A DNA stretch of 64,000 nt from Lewinella sp038528965. Its GTDB lineage: Bacteria > Bacteroidota > Bacteroidia > Chitinophagales > Saprospiraceae. The notes below the pieces were generated by a model. It searched no databases. It worked only from the letters and a program-made list of their open reading frames with translations, and was not told the DNA's origin. Numbering within the stretch: position 1 is the stretch's first letter; each line of letters opens with the position of its first letter. The translations under genes were made by a program, and so were the position numbers. Positions 1 through 9,155 of this stretch are shown piece after piece. Location: the NCBI GenBank assembly GCA_038528965.1, contig JBCBEC010000011.1, forward strand, positions 100,378 through 164,377. The letters run 5' to 3'.

Positions 1-1377
1 TTAGCTTGGATTCAACCCGGGTATTCCATCCAAGCTTATTTGTACCCTGCTACCTTTGGGAATGGTCTAGGCGTAGAGGGAGGAATAGTACGAACTATTC
101 TCGCTGTTGGTGAAACAGTGTACTTCGCCGGCAATTTCGAGCAAATCAATGGACAAAATATTGCCACCATTGCCGCCTGGAATGGCAATGCATTTTCGGG
201 TTTCCCTCCTTTGCTAGGGGATGGCATCTATCAGCTAGCGATCGACGAAGAGTCGGGCGACTTATACGCCATTGGTCAATTCTACAACTTTTCAGAAGAA
301 CCTGGGACGGTCTTACTCATTCGCTACCGCAACGGTATTTGGGAACCCTTACTCAACAGTCAGGAAATTAGCACCAACGTCATTCACCACGGCAGCGGGG
401 CTCAAATCAATGATATCACCTGCTGGCGGGGTAAATGCTACCTTGGTGGCAATTTCACGGATATCGGCGGTCAATCTATTCCTCACTTAGCGGTTTTGGA
501 TACCCAAACTGACGAGTGGCATGATTTTTCCAGCGACTACCTCCTGACTGGCCCGATTAACGAGATGGATCGGATTGCCGATACTATACTTGTCGGTGGT
601 GATTTTTTACTAATCAATGATGCTGACACTCTCCTGTACGGCTATGCTATGTTTCAGCTGAATGATCCTCAGCTGCTCCCACATTCCAATTACGAGACGA
701 ACGTTACTACTCCCACCAGGGAGGTGCTTAATGCCGGCTTTAAGCAAAGTGATACGGGCAATATCTGGCCACGCGTCCTCTGGAATCGAAGAACTAACCA
801 TGGCCAGCTGGATTATGAAGCCCATTGGATGGATACCTTAAATCAAAATAACACCTACTACGGTTTCTTTGCGCCCTACCGCGCCTTGTATGGCTATTTC
901 GATTTTTCTCGAGACCAGGTGGAGGAGAATTATTATAGCGTATATGCACAGTATGCTACGTACGGTGTCGTGTGGCCTGACCTGAAGGCCAATGGACCTG
1001 TTACAGTTATTGCAGAGTACCAAGACCAGTTTATTATAGCTGGTTGTTTCTCTTCTTTAGCGGGGCAGCCCTTCAATGATATCGTTATTGCAAGTATGAC
1101 CACCGAACCCCCAACCAGCCTTGAAGAGCAGCAAGTAACAGCCATCCAGGTCCACGCTAACTCATCGGAAATTATCCTGACCAATAGCGGTGAGGCCATT
1201 AATGAACTCGAATTTCACCTCTATAATCTCAATGGCCAGCGCGTATACACCGTACAAACTGACCTTATGCCTGGCTCACAGTCTGTAGCAAGACCTCCAC
1301 TACCATCGGCGGTATATATCTACTGCCTTAATATTGGAGGGAAGGTAAAAGTGGGTAAACTACCGCTACTGCATTAG
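1..1377 (+). CDS. Secreted beta-propeller-like protein with T9SS sorting domain (5' end outside window)
   Basis: The frame is open from base 1, so the gene begins upstream; the first plausible internal start (TTG at 40) is probably not the real one. The visible part holds repeated 'GGNF..I.G......A.W/LD' units, for example near residues 28-55 and 135-165 counted from base 40. These resemble the blades of delta-60 or kelch-like beta-propellers. The last ~75 residues look like a type A sorting domain ('EFHLYNLNGQRVYTV'), which in this phylum directs proteins through the outer membrane by type IX secretion. No catalytic motif is visible, so a cell-surface adhesion or binding role is only a guess. 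Confidence 0.75.
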   Translation, partial: LAWIQPGYSIQAYLYPATFGNGLGVEGGIVRTILAVGETVYFAGNFEQINGQNIATIAAWNGNAFSGFPPLLGDGIYQLAIDEESGDLYAIGQFYNFSEEPGTVLLIRYRNGIWEPLLNSQEISTNVIHHGSGAQINDITCWRGKCYLGGNFTDIGGQSIPHLAVLDTQTDEWHDFSSDYLLTGPINEMDRIADTILVGGDFLLINDADTLLYGYAMFQLNDPQLLPHSNYETNVTTPTREVLNAGFKQSDTGNIWPRVLWNRRTNHGQLDYEAHWMDTLNQNNTYYGFFAPYRALYGYFDFSRDQVEENYYSVYAQYATYGVVWPDLKANGPVTVIAEYQDQFIIAGCFSSLAGQPFNDIVIASMTTEPPTSLEEQQVTAIQVHANSSEIILTNSGEAINELEFHLYNLNGQRVYTVQTDLMPGSQSVARPPLPSAVYIYCLNIGGKVKVGKLPLLH

Positions 1378-1415
1378 GAGTGGCACCTGATGGGCCGCAC
1401 AAAGCAACACTTTAT

Positions 1416-2309
1416 TTACAATAATTGCTGGAGGTGCTCTTTAAAATACGCCAGACTATCTGCAGCGCTTTGGAGTGCACTGTGCGAAAAGTTCCCGCCT
1501 TGCTCAATGTAGAAAAACTCCAATCCAGATTGATCGGGATCTGGCATGATCGTCGTATAGTCAATAGAGCCATTCCCTAGCTCCGTGTAGTCTCTGGTTA
1601 CCTTGTCCATATCCTTGATGTGCCACATCTTAAAGCGCCCCGGATAACGGTCAATGAGCTCCTTGGGCGTTTGCTTAGCCGAGTGCATAACCCAGTACAT
1701 ATCTATCTGTAGCTTTACCAGTTCCGGGTCCGTTTCACCAATGATGATGTCATAGCCGTTTTCGCCGTCGTGGTCCTCAAACTCGAAGCCGTGGTTGTGG
1801 TAGGCAAACCCCAGATCGGCACTATTCACCTGCTCTCCAATCTGGTTAAGAATGTCCGGCATTTGTTTAAAGGTCTCCATGTTCCTCTGTTCCGGTGCTA
1901 TCCAGGGCCACGTAATATAGGAAGCACCCAACGCCTGAGAGCCACCAATACACTGATCCACAAATCTTTTTAGCTCATCATCTGTCTTGTTTAAAAAGTC
2001 TGCGAAGCCGTAGTGGCCACTAGAAACCGTCAAGTCTAAATCCTCCAGAACAGTTTTGAACTCAGCAGCAGGAATTCCGTAGAAGGTGCCTTGCTCCGCA
2101 TCAAAACCATAGATCTCAAAGTCTTCGTACCCCATTGCTTTCACTGCCTTTAAGGTGCCAATAGGGTCTTTGTTCATGTCATCGTTGATGGAGTAGAGCT
2201 GTAGCCCCAACTTAAATCTTGCTTGGTCTTCTTTTGCACAGCCCAAGGCGGGTAGCAATCCAGCGGCCCCAAGTAGCCCAGCGGTTTGAATAAAAGTCCT
2301 GCGCTTCAT
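1416..2309 (-). CDS. Sugar phosphate isomerase/epimerase family lipoprotein
   Basis: 297 residues. The N-terminus 'MKRRTFIQTAGLLGAAGLL' carries a twin-arginine-like start and an export signal ending in a possible lipobox before Cys24 ('LPALGC'), so the protein is probably periplasmic or membrane-anchored. The rest matches the xylose-isomerase-like TIM barrel: 'LGLQLYSI', 'YHNHGFEFE', 'QIDMYWV' and 'WHIKDMD' carry the acidic and His residues that bind the divalent metal in this family. Exported relatives are common in Bacteroidota sugar metabolism; the substrate cannot be told from sequence. It is a single gene convergent with the preceding plus-strand gene. Confidence 0.85.
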   Translation of the reverse strand: MKRRTFIQTAGLLGAAGLLPALGCAKEDQARFKLGLQLYSINDDMNKDPIGTLKAVKAMGYEDFEIYGFDAEQGTFYGIPAAEFKTVLEDLDLTVSSGHYGFADFLNKTDDELKRFVDQCIGGSQALGASYITWPWIAPEQRNMETFKQMPDILNQIGEQVNSADLGFAYHNHGFEFEDHDGENGYDIIIGETDPELVKLQIDMYWVMHSAKQTPKELIDRYPGRFKMWHIKDMDKVTRDYTELGNGSIDYTTIMPDPDQSGLEFFYIEQGGNFSHSALQSAADSLAYFKEHLQQLL

Positions 2310-2686
2310 AGATAGGAGTTGGTCATTTAGTAATCTTGCAAATTACTAATTAGCGCTCATTTGTAGGAAGCTTATTTCTGGTGGAAACAGATCAGCAAAA
2401 TCCCCATCGAAAAAATTAAATAACTCGATTTCTGTTTTTTACTTCACTTGTGTAAAGTGCTGGTAGTTAGATGATTAGAGGTTAATCTGCTAATTTAATT
2501 TTTTCGATGAGCTTTTTGAATGCTTCTTACCTGGGGGCTCCGCTGCGGCTGAGGCCGCGCGGCAGGCTATCCGCTCTTATACCTACGCTAGGCTTTCCCC
2601 GGTGGCGCGAAGGACTCGGTATACCGCTTCTATCCTTAGCCCTTACGGTGCACTGCACCGTCGACCTGTCCGCCGTACTAAGGTAC
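2310..2686. other. Intergenic region with GC-rich structured segment
   Basis: The part next to the isomerase (2310-2510) is AT-rich and should contain its promoter, but I see no clear consensus. From about 2525 to 2700 the sequence turns GC-rich and highly structured. Palindromes include GCGGCTGAGGCCGC near 2546 and GGTGCACTGCACC at 2647-2659, followed by a hairpin overlapping the queA stop codon. I see no convincing gene; the short plus-strand frame starting at 2507 lacks protein-like features. It has the look of a REP-like or other dispersed non-coding element. Confidence 0.5.
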
Positions 2687-2700
2687 TTAGGAAGGCGGAC
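2668..2700 (-). terminator. Nested hairpin over the queA stop codon
   Basis: Inverted repeat GTCCGCC (2668-2674) / GGCGGAC (2694-2700), enclosing a second perfect stem CTAAG (2678-2682) / CTTAG (2686-2690) with a 3-nt loop. It overlaps the last four codons and the stop of queA. It could fold as a factor-dependent terminator or be part of the structured repeat to its left; no T-run follows. Confidence 0.45.
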
Positions 2701-3937
2701 GCTCACTTTCAGTTCGCCACAACAAACTACTATCGCCGTAGCTTAAGAATCGGAAATCGTGCTGCATAGCGTACGCATAGGTTGATCGCCAGTCTTCACC
2801 GATCAAACTAGCAATGAGGAGGAGTAGGGTACTACGCGGTTGGTGAAAATTGGTAATAATGCCATCTACCAGGCGTGAGGGGTAACCCGGGGCAATGAGC
2901 AGTTGGGTATAGCCTTCCAGGAGGTCCTTTTGCTCGCTGTGCAGATAGGTCTTTAAGGCCTGTAGTGCGGCCAAGGGAGTGGGTTGCTGTTCTGGTGGCA
3001 ATTCGTAAGGTTCCCACTGTCCAATAGTGAATCCTTCCTCTTCCATCGGTAGCTGGCGTACCAACCTTGCTCCTAGCCAGTAAAGGCTTTCCAGCGTTCG
3101 CATGCTGGTCGTTCCTACCGCAATGATAGGAGCGGCATGTTCTAGTGTGTCCACTAGCTGATCAATCAGACTACGATGTACAAAGATGCTTTCGCGGTGC
3201 ATCTCGTGCTCGCTGAGTTTATCAGTAGTGACGGGTTTGAACGTACCCGCACCAACGTGTAGCGTGACAAATGCGCGCTGGATTCCTTTTTGGTCTAGGC
3301 TGGTAAAGACATCCTCTGTAAAGTGTAGACCGGCAGTTGGCGCTGCTACCGAGCCTTCTGGTTGGGCGTACACCGTCTGGTAGCGATCCTGATCACTACT
3401 TTCGCTAGCGCGATTCAGATAGGGGGGGAGTGGAATGATTCCACCGGCTGCCAGTAGTTCCCCAAACGATATGTCTGGGGCATTCCAGCGAAAGCTGATG
3501 CGAAACGGACCATCCAGGCGTTCCTCTCGTTTGGCTTGTAGCGCTACCGAACCACTTGGTGTTTCAATGGTAGTTGCTATTTCGCCACTCTTCCATTTGC
3601 GGTTACCCCCCACTAGGCATTTCCATTCTACCGTATCGCAGCTAGACAGGTTTTGTTGATAATCCAGGGGCGCCAAGGGCTCCAAACACAAAATCTCTAG
3701 TGGTCGTCCACTGGGTAAGGTAAACTTGAGGCGGGCGTGAATGACTCGCGTATTGTTGAATACCAGCAGTGCTCCACTGGGTAATTCTTCTACCAGTTCA
3801 CGGAATGGCCGATGCTGAATTTGCCCCGCTTGGTATACGAGTAAACTTGAGGTGTCTCGTTGCGGTAGCGGATATTTGGCAATACGTTCCTCCGGTAATT
3901 CGTAATCGTACTGATTGATATCAATATCGTGCGGCAT
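2687..3937 (-). CDS. queA: tRNA preQ1(34) S-adenosylmethionine ribosyltransferase-isomerase
   Basis: QueA transfers and isomerises the ribosyl moiety of SAM onto 7-aminomethyl-7-deazaguanine in tRNA, giving epoxyqueuosine, the penultimate queuosine step. Recognisable blocks are 'YDYELPEERIAKYPL' at the N-terminus, 'LLVFNNTRVIHARL' (~56-69), 'APTAGLHFTEDVF' (~198-210), 'VTLHVGAGTFKPV' (~221-233), 'HPR/FHQPRSTLLLL' (~365-376) and 'FLSYGDSSLL' near the end. At 416 residues it is longer than the ~350 of proteobacterial QueA. The last ten residues (WRTESERPPS) lie beyond the normal end and are encoded by the structured element at the 3' side. The gene starts 2 nt after the stop of the upstream DinB-like gene, so the two are probably cotranscribed. 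Confidence 0.95.
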   Translation of the reverse strand: MPHDIDINQYDYELPEERIAKYPLPQRDTSSLLVYQAGQIQHRPFRELVEELPSGALLVFNNTRVIHARLKFTLPSGRPLEILCLEPLAPLDYQQNLSSCDTVEWKCLVGGNRKWKSGEIATTIETPSGSVALQAKREERLDGPFRISFRWNAPDISFGELLAAGGIIPLPPYLNRASESSDQDRYQTVYAQPEGSVAAPTAGLHFTEDVFTSLDQKGIQRAFVTLHVGAGTFKPVTTDKLSEHEMHRESIFVHRSLIDQLVDTLEHAAPIIAVGTTSMRTLESLYWLGARLVRQLPMEEEGFTIGQWEPYELPPEQQPTPLAALQALKTYLHSEQKDLLEGYTQLLIAPGYPSRLVDGIITNFHQPRSTLLLLIASLIGEDWRSTYAYAMQHDFRFLSYGDSSLLWRTESERPPS

Positions 3938-3939
3938 GC

Positions 3940-5097
3940 TTACTCTCTCACTTTTCCACTAAAAACACTCACCTTACTATTGAAGGGGTTGCCCGAGGCA
4001 CGGCGGAAAGCTACTACTTGCCCCACGTGCCAAATAGCGTCGGCGAGTGGGCCGTTCAGGTTGTTCCAAAACGGAGAGGAAGACTGCCGATCACCACGCT
4101 GAAAAATCACATCATAGCGTTCCAGGTCTTCTCCGGTACTTTCTCTCAGTTTATCACTGGCTGCTTTGAGCAATTGCAGCGTACGTACTCGCTTTTCCGC
4201 ATAAGTCAAATCTTCTGGTTCTGCCGGACGGATATTGGGCTTCTCCATCACCGCATTGTGTACCACATTGACTAATCCATAGATGTGGTCCAGCGTTTCC
4301 GCACTGGTGCGTGACTCGAGGGTTGTCTTATAATCCAAATCAGCTTGGCGCAAACCTTCGGTGGCCCAGTAGTAGCGAAAGCCCAGACCGTCTACCATTC
4401 TGGCGGCTACGGTGCCGGCGTTATAGGTGTCTGGATAATCCGGAATTTCCCGGTAGGGGAGGCTCATATCAGTTGGTATCATTACGTCTTCGGTCTCAGC
4501 TTGATTAACGAACTGTGTTTGCAAGAAAATGGTTTCCCAGCTTCCGTCTTCTGTCATCGTACCCACGGTGTAGTTGTAGGTGTTTTCATCCACCATTTCC
4601 CAGGCGTCCACTAAATCTGTTCCACCGTAGTTATAAATGTAATAGATAGAATTATTCTCCATCCCCATGAGGCCAGGCGTTACGCCTCCAAATACATCGT
4701 ATTCGGCGAAGCGGAATTCTTCGACTTGTTGATCGTAATACCGTATTCCGTGGTTGCGTTGTCCCCATTGCTCTTGCTTTCCATCTACAAAACCGTTCGA
4801 GCGTGCAATGACCGCAGATCTCTCCAGATCCCATTCAAAACGCACTTCTTGGGCAAATACAGTACCATCAGCCCACTTGCCATCGGCCCGCCAGCTTTTA
4901 CCAATAAGGGGTGCAAAGGCTGCCCTCAGTTCCTCTACTGGATCAGTTACCTGTTCTAGAATCGCTTGGGTATCCTCCTGGCAGAGGTTTTGCTTGTTGG
5001 CCAACAGAAGGCTGGTAGATAATAGGCACCAAAGGAGTAATGAAGTACTTAGTGTTTTACTGGAAAGAAGGCACATAATCTGGTCTTGTATTAACAA
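3940..5097 (-). CDS. Exported protein with C-terminal DinB-like domain
   Basis: 385 residues. A hydrophobic N-terminal stretch (~15-33, 'LSTSLLLWCLLSTSLLLA') suggests export. Residues ~55-230 form a beta-rich domain rich in 'W..DG.W' and 'Y.Y' patterns that I cannot assign to a family. The C-terminal ~120 residues, ending 'NGPLADAIWHVGQVVAFRRASGNP', match the four-helix DinB/YfiT-like fold, whose His residues usually bind a metal; here His337 or so is kept. The function is unknown. It lies directly upstream of queA with a 2-nt gap, probably in one transcript. Confidence 0.75.
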   Translation of the reverse strand: MLIQDQIMCLLSSKTLSTSLLLWCLLSTSLLLANKQNLCQEDTQAILEQVTDPVEELRAAFAPLIGKSWRADGKWADGTVFAQEVRFEWDLERSAVIARSNGFVDGKQEQWGQRNHGIRYYDQQVEEFRFAEYDVFGGVTPGLMGMENNSIYYIYNYGGTDLVDAWEMVDENTYNYTVGTMTEDGSWETIFLQTQFVNQAETEDVMIPTDMSLPYREIPDYPDTYNAGTVAARMVDGLGFRYYWATEGLRQADLDYKTTLESRTSAETLDHIYGLVNVVHNAVMEKPNIRPAEPEDLTYAEKRVRTLQLLKAASDKLRESTGEDLERYDVIFQRGDRQSSSPFWNNLNGPLADAIWHVGQVVAFRRASGNPFNSKVSVFSGKVRE

Positions 5098-5129
5098 TCC
5101 GGTGGCGGCAAAGGTAAGATTTTTGTGAA

Positions 5130-5486
5130 TCAGCTTTTCGTTGGTAATTCACCTATTCGCAGTAGGTTACCATCTTGATCAAGGGCAGAAAACTCTCTTA
5201 CGCCCCAGGGCTTATTCTCCAATGGACCATTAGGGTGAATGACATTTGCCGCTTGAAATTCTTGATAAAGTGAATCAATCTCTGTTACCCACAAATAGCA
5301 ACTGGTGTTTTGAGGAAATATGGGGTTGTTGCAATGCCAAAAGTGGATAGCGATCTCGTCGCGTTTAACGATACCGTAGTTTGCGTCGCACCAGCTGCGT
5401 TTAAATCCCAGCTTGGTTTCGTAAAACTCCACTAGGCGTTCCACATCTAAAGCAGCAAGTACCGGATCGCTTGTAGAAAAGGGCAT
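5130..5486 (-). CDS. VOC family (glyoxalase/bleomycin-resistance-like) protein
   Basis: 118 residues, the normal size for one vicinal-oxygen-chelate unit made of two beta-alpha-beta-beta-beta modules. 'PVLAALDVERLVEFYETKLGFK' is the typical first module, and 'WGVREFSALDQDGNLLRIGE' the typical second module with its terminal metal-ligand Glu. Relatives include bleomycin-binding proteins and small dioxygenases; nothing here fixes the substrate. It is 32 nt upstream of the DinB-like gene on the same strand and may head the vocX-dinB-queA transcript. Confidence 0.85.
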   Translation of the reverse strand: MPFSTSDPVLAALDVERLVEFYETKLGFKRSWCDANYGIVKRDEIAIHFWHCNNPIFPQNTSCYLWVTEIDSLYQEFQAANVIHPNGPLENKPWGVREFSALDQDGNLLRIGELPTKS

Positions 5487-5503
5487 ACGATGGTATTTAT
5501 CAT

Positions 5504-5536
5504 AAAAAAAGTGGCAACGGTTGATGCCGCTGCCAC
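5504..5536 (-). terminator. Intrinsic terminator after the collagen-like gene
   Basis: Read on the minus strand, GTGGCA (5531-5536 complement) pairs with 5511-5516, an inner CGG/CCG pair extends the stem, and seven T residues (5504-5510) follow. A second perfect palindrome, AGGTAGC-TTA-GCTACCT, sits at 5542-5558. Together they separate the big surface-protein transcript from the VOC gene. Confidence 0.8.
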
Positions 5537-5581
5537 TGCTAAGGTAGCTTAGCTACCTATTCAAGTATGATGCTAGAGGGA

Positions 5582-8500
5582 TTATTCCTTCAGTTTTTCC
5601 TCAATCTGCCGCAAACGTGCCTCCATCTGATCTAGTTGTTCCTGTTGTGCTTCTATTTGACTGGCCTGCTCATCAATAATCTGCTGCTGTTCTTGGATAG
5701 CTGCTATAGCCAAAGCAGAAAGCTGATTGTAATCCACTAGTAGGGTAGAGGAATCATCTTGTGCTCTTTTCGAATTTTCGGTTACCAATGCTGGAAAATG
5801 TTGCTGGAGTTCCTGTGCTAGGAAGCCCATGTACGTTTTCTCTGGTGCCGCTCGATAGTTGTATTGTTTAGGTTGGAGTTGCATTACTCTATCCAGGGTT
5901 GCTCCCAGTGGTGCAATGTTGGTCTTTAGGCGCTCATCAGATGTAGCGCTGTAATTCCCGCTTACGTGATCAAACATACCCCGATTCAACCCATTGAAAT
6001 AAAGGCTGAGCTCACCGCTATCAAAGATGTAGAACTCCCAATTTGAGGTGGGTACCGTGCCGTTGAAAATATTCATACCCCACTCGCCGCCGGTTCCTGC
6101 CGCATTCTGTTGTATACGTAGGGGATAGTTGCTGCTATCGTCCGTTCCAGGGTTGTAGCCCACATTGAGTTGAGCGGTTTCCAAAACAATTGGACTTAAG
6201 CCGCTACCCGCGGAACTTGCGGCTCTTACGCGTATATCATTAATGCTGGTCCCGGCATCTATTTGCAAGCTCGTTGCTTCGCTTCCAATTTCCAAGGCTC
6301 CACCTATGCCGCCACCAATGGTAGCAGCGGGGATACCCCATCCTGTACCCAGGTTATCACCAATCACCAGTTCTTCATCTGGGGCGACATTGTAAATACC
6401 CACGTTCCCGAGCACTTCAATGGCGGTGCCTTGGGTATTGTGTACCTGCATAGCTGCTGCTAGTGGATCTCCGCCCTCAACAAAGAGCCCAACTTCGCTT
6501 CTACCGTCATTGGCATTGATATAGGCTTTCGTACCTAGCGCAGGCCCAAGAAGATCAAATGGGCCTTCGGAGACAGATAGTCTATTGGTCTGTACTTCTC
6601 CGTGAAACCAATGTGCTCCTCCAGCTCCCAGCGAACTGGCCTGTGGATAAGCCGTAACCTGATACAGTGGATTGGTATAGGCTCCGCCACCACCGGTTGC
6701 GATGTACCATTCTTCTAAGCTAAAGGTGCTGTAGTTGTTAAGATTCTTCCCACTGGTAAGTTGTATGGCGTGATCAGCATCTGGTGTATTGAGTTCTAGG
6801 TCTAAGCTGGAACCTGATACAAACGGATTGTCAGTTCCATCAATGTTGACCTTGCCATAGAGGATGTGCTCCTTATTGCCAAACTGACCATAATAGTGTG
6901 CTTCGTGTAGCAATTCCGGGTCAAAAGGATTGATTTCTTCGGTGGTGTCATAATCGTATTGAGCTAAGAAGTAGCTACTTTGATCTTGTTGTTCGTCGTA
7001 GCTGCTACTCATTTGTATGGTTTGCGCAATTCCTCCGGGGCCAGCAGGAAACAGTTGCAGCGTAGAAACACCAGCTCCGCGCCCTTGTATAGAGACAAAA
7101 TTGTCAAATTGGGCCAGCCCGGTCCAGCGGTGTGTGTACACACTTCCTATTAGCCCGGCGTCCTTGTGAAGGCTGTACAGCTCGTAACGGTTTTCGTTGT
7201 CTGGGGTACTATTAAGAATGTCGTAATCGTAAAGGGAAAACTTAGTGTTATTTAGGTCGCTAAAGTCAGCTTCCCAGAGCCAGCCCAAATAGGTGTCCTC
7301 GTCAAAGGACTGACGAAAAGCCATACTGCTTAAGCCTCCACTATTGTCTCCATTCAGCGCTAAGCGAGTCCGGTCAGTATCAGCTATTTCCACTTTGTCC
7401 AGTGGGGTGTCCGTACCCAATCCAATCCGTCCGGTTCCAGTTCTCAAGGCGAGCCCATCAGCGAGTGAGGAACGAAAATATCCCCCTGCACCTCCTGCTG
7501 ACCCATAGCCGCTAATCCCGTAGCCCGTTGGTGATTCCGACACGCCATATACACCTGCGTAGGAACTCGATAGGTTTACACCATATACTCCGTGTGCATT
7601 ACCACCTTGTCCTATCACACCAGCATGATTACTGATGAGATCTCCGCCGTTCAATCCAGTACTACCGGCAAGACCATAACCGGTTAGGGTGTTGGGGTTA
7701 TGCAAGTGGAGTAGTGCGGTAGATTCTTCCTGCTCACGGAAGTAGGGGACGTTTAGTTCGGTATTGTATGCTCCGAGGTTGACGATTCCGCCACCGTTGC
7801 TCAGTGTTAGCTGATCACCCACTAAGCTAAGGCTCTGGAGTTCGTTGGTAGGGCTAGCATCATTGGCACTGATTAGATCACCGACGATACCAATCCCGGA
7901 GCCTGCAGTATAGTTACCTGCCGGTCCTTGCGGTCCTGCTGGGCCAGTTTCGCCTTGTGGGCCAGGAATGCCTTGTGGGCCAGGAATGCCTTGTGGGCCG
8001 GGTAGCCCTTGCTCCCCTTGTAGTCCGGCCGGACCAGTATCACCGACTGGCCCTGCTGATCCGGGGATACCTTGTGGTCCCTGCTCGCCCTGCGGACCGA
8101 TCGGTCCCTGCGGGCCAGGATTACCCTGTGGCCCGGCCATTCCCGCTTGTCCTTGTGGCCCGCTTGGTCCAGTTGCACCCTGTGGACCTGGTACACCTTG
8201 TGGTCCTTGCGGACCCTGAATTTGACCCACATTGGTCCACATGCTGCCGTCCCAAACGTAGCCATCACCATTTGCTGCTACAATGTACAGGTCTCCTTCT
8301 GTATTGCCGTTCGCTGGTAAGTCGCCGATAGTAGGTACGGTACCTTGAATAGATACACCGGTTCCATCTTGTCCGGCGGGGCCTTGAGGACCAGCAGGCC
8401 CGGGGATACCTTGTGGTCCAGTTTCTCCTTGGGGCCCCTGTGGGCCTGCTACCCCAGCTGGCCCAGCTACACCGGGTGCTCCTTGTGGCCCTGCAGCACC

Positions 8501-9145
8501 AGTGTCTCCTTGAGGTCCCTGAGGTCCGGCGGGACCAGGAGTACCAGCCGGAATATTGATAGTATTTCCATTACTGATGCTGAGCTCGCCGGTTGTGGCG
8601 TCAAAGGATAGGGTTTGGTTATCACTGCCAGCTCCAACTTCAAGCATGACGGAATTGCCATTGGTGAGGGTTAAGGTTTGCGTGATTGGGTCATACTCCA
8701 ACTCTTGCAGTTCATCGGTAGGATTTCCACCGCCACCATTGCCACTTTCTCCGGCGTAAATGGCGTAAGGAACAGATAAAAGTTGGCTAGTGCCCAGGTT
8801 CAGGTAATTGGTGCCTCCATTGGGATCGATATCAATTTTGAGGTAATAGGGGTGATTGGCCCAGTCTACGTCTTCCATGCTTCCGCTAATCGGACTGCCG
8901 TTGCCAATGGCGAGATCAAAAACGCCAAGTGGACTAGTGGTAATAACGTGGCGCTCGGAATAGTCGATAAAACCACTAGCGCCGTCGCGGACCATGCTCA
9001 CTCGTACGGCTAGGTTGGCGTTGTTGTAGGGACTACCCATAGCGTCGCGGGCTACGGCCTGGAATTTGAATTGTTTTGGAGCTTGCGCAAAAAGCGTGAT
9101 GGCCGCAAAAAGAAAGAGGAATAAGCTTAAGATCTTATGATTCAT
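5582..9145 (-). CDS. Collagen-like surface protein with C-terminal S74 intramolecular chaperone domain
   Basis: 1187 residues. A signal peptide (1-20, ending 'LFAQ') precedes an N-terminal beta domain typical of Bacteroidota surface fibres ('FKFQAVARDAMGSPYNNANLAVRVS'). Two runs of collagen Gly-X-Y triplets follow, about 198-262 and 309-411, rich in GPQ, GPA and GIP, separated by a small 'LPANGNTEGDLYIVAANGDGYVWDGSMW' domain. The central ~600 residues look like repetitive fibre sequence. The C-terminus 'SDERLKTNIAPL...YMGFLAQELQQHFP' is an S74 chaperone, which helps trimeric phage tail fibres fold and then cleaves itself off; a coiled coil (~1145-1187) ends the protein. Probably a trimeric surface stalk. 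It forms a transcript with the small sorting-domain gene 10 nt upstream. Confidence 0.9.
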   Translation of the reverse strand: MNHKILSLFLFLFAAITLFAQAPKQFKFQAVARDAMGSPYNNANLAVRVSMVRDGASGFIDYSERHVITTSPLGVFDLAIGNGSPISGSMEDVDWANHPYYLKIDIDPNGGTNYLNLGTSQLLSVPYAIYAGESGNGGGGNPTDELQELEYDPITQTLTLTNGNSVMLEVGAGSDNQTLSFDATTGELSISNGNTINIPAGTPGPAGPQGPQGDTGAAGPQGAPGVAGPAGVAGPQGPQGETGPQGIPGPAGPQGPAGQDGTGVSIQGTVPTIGDLPANGNTEGDLYIVAANGDGYVWDGSMWTNVGQIQGPQGPQGVPGPQGATGPSGPQGQAGMAGPQGNPGPQGPIGPQGEQGPQGIPGSAGPVGDTGPAGLQGEQGLPGPQGIPGPQGIPGPQGETGPAGPQGPAGNYTAGSGIGIVGDLISANDASPTNELQSLSLVGDQLTLSNGGGIVNLGAYNTELNVPYFREQEESTALLHLHNPNTLTGYGLAGSTGLNGGDLISNHAGVIGQGGNAHGVYGVNLSSSYAGVYGVSESPTGYGISGYGSAGGAGGYFRSSLADGLALRTGTGRIGLGTDTPLDKVEIADTDRTRLALNGDNSGGLSSMAFRQSFDEDTYLGWLWEADFSDLNNTKFSLYDYDILNSTPDNENRYELYSLHKDAGLIGSVYTHRWTGLAQFDNFVSIQGRGAGVSTLQLFPAGPGGIAQTIQMSSSYDEQQDQSSYFLAQYDYDTTEEINPFDPELLHEAHYYGQFGNKEHILYGKVNIDGTDNPFVSGSSLDLELNTPDADHAIQLTSGKNLNNYSTFSLEEWYIATGGGGAYTNPLYQVTAYPQASSLGAGGAHWFHGEVQTNRLSVSEGPFDLLGPALGTKAYINANDGRSEVGLFVEGGDPLAAAMQVHNTQGTAIEVLGNVGIYNVAPDEELVIGDNLGTGWGIPAATIGGGIGGALEIGSEATSLQIDAGTSINDIRVRAASSAGSGLSPIVLETAQLNVGYNPGTDDSSNYPLRIQQNAAGTGGEWGMNIFNGTVPTSNWEFYIFDSGELSLYFNGLNRGMFDHVSGNYSATSDERLKTNIAPLGATLDRVMQLQPKQYNYRAAPEKTYMGFLAQELQQHFPALVTENSKRAQDDSSTLLVDYNQLSALAIAAIQEQQQIIDEQASQIEAQQEQLDQMEARLRQIEEKLKE

Positions 9146-9155
9146 GATAGGAGTT

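Noticed and set aside
2507..2746. 79-codon plus-strand frame over the structured element next to queA
   Set aside because: It runs antisense into queA and follows the palindromic GC-rich segment; the protein has no recognisable features.
7957..8331. Long plus-strand frames rich in Pro, Cys and Gly opposite the collagen repeats
   Set aside because: They are the complement of the Gly-X-Y repeats of the minus-strand gene; the repeated composition keeps the other frames open.
7915..8550. Repetitive DNA that could be taken for a CRISPR or tandem-repeat array
   Set aside because: The period is 9 nt or multiples and follows Gly-X-Y codons; there are no spacers.
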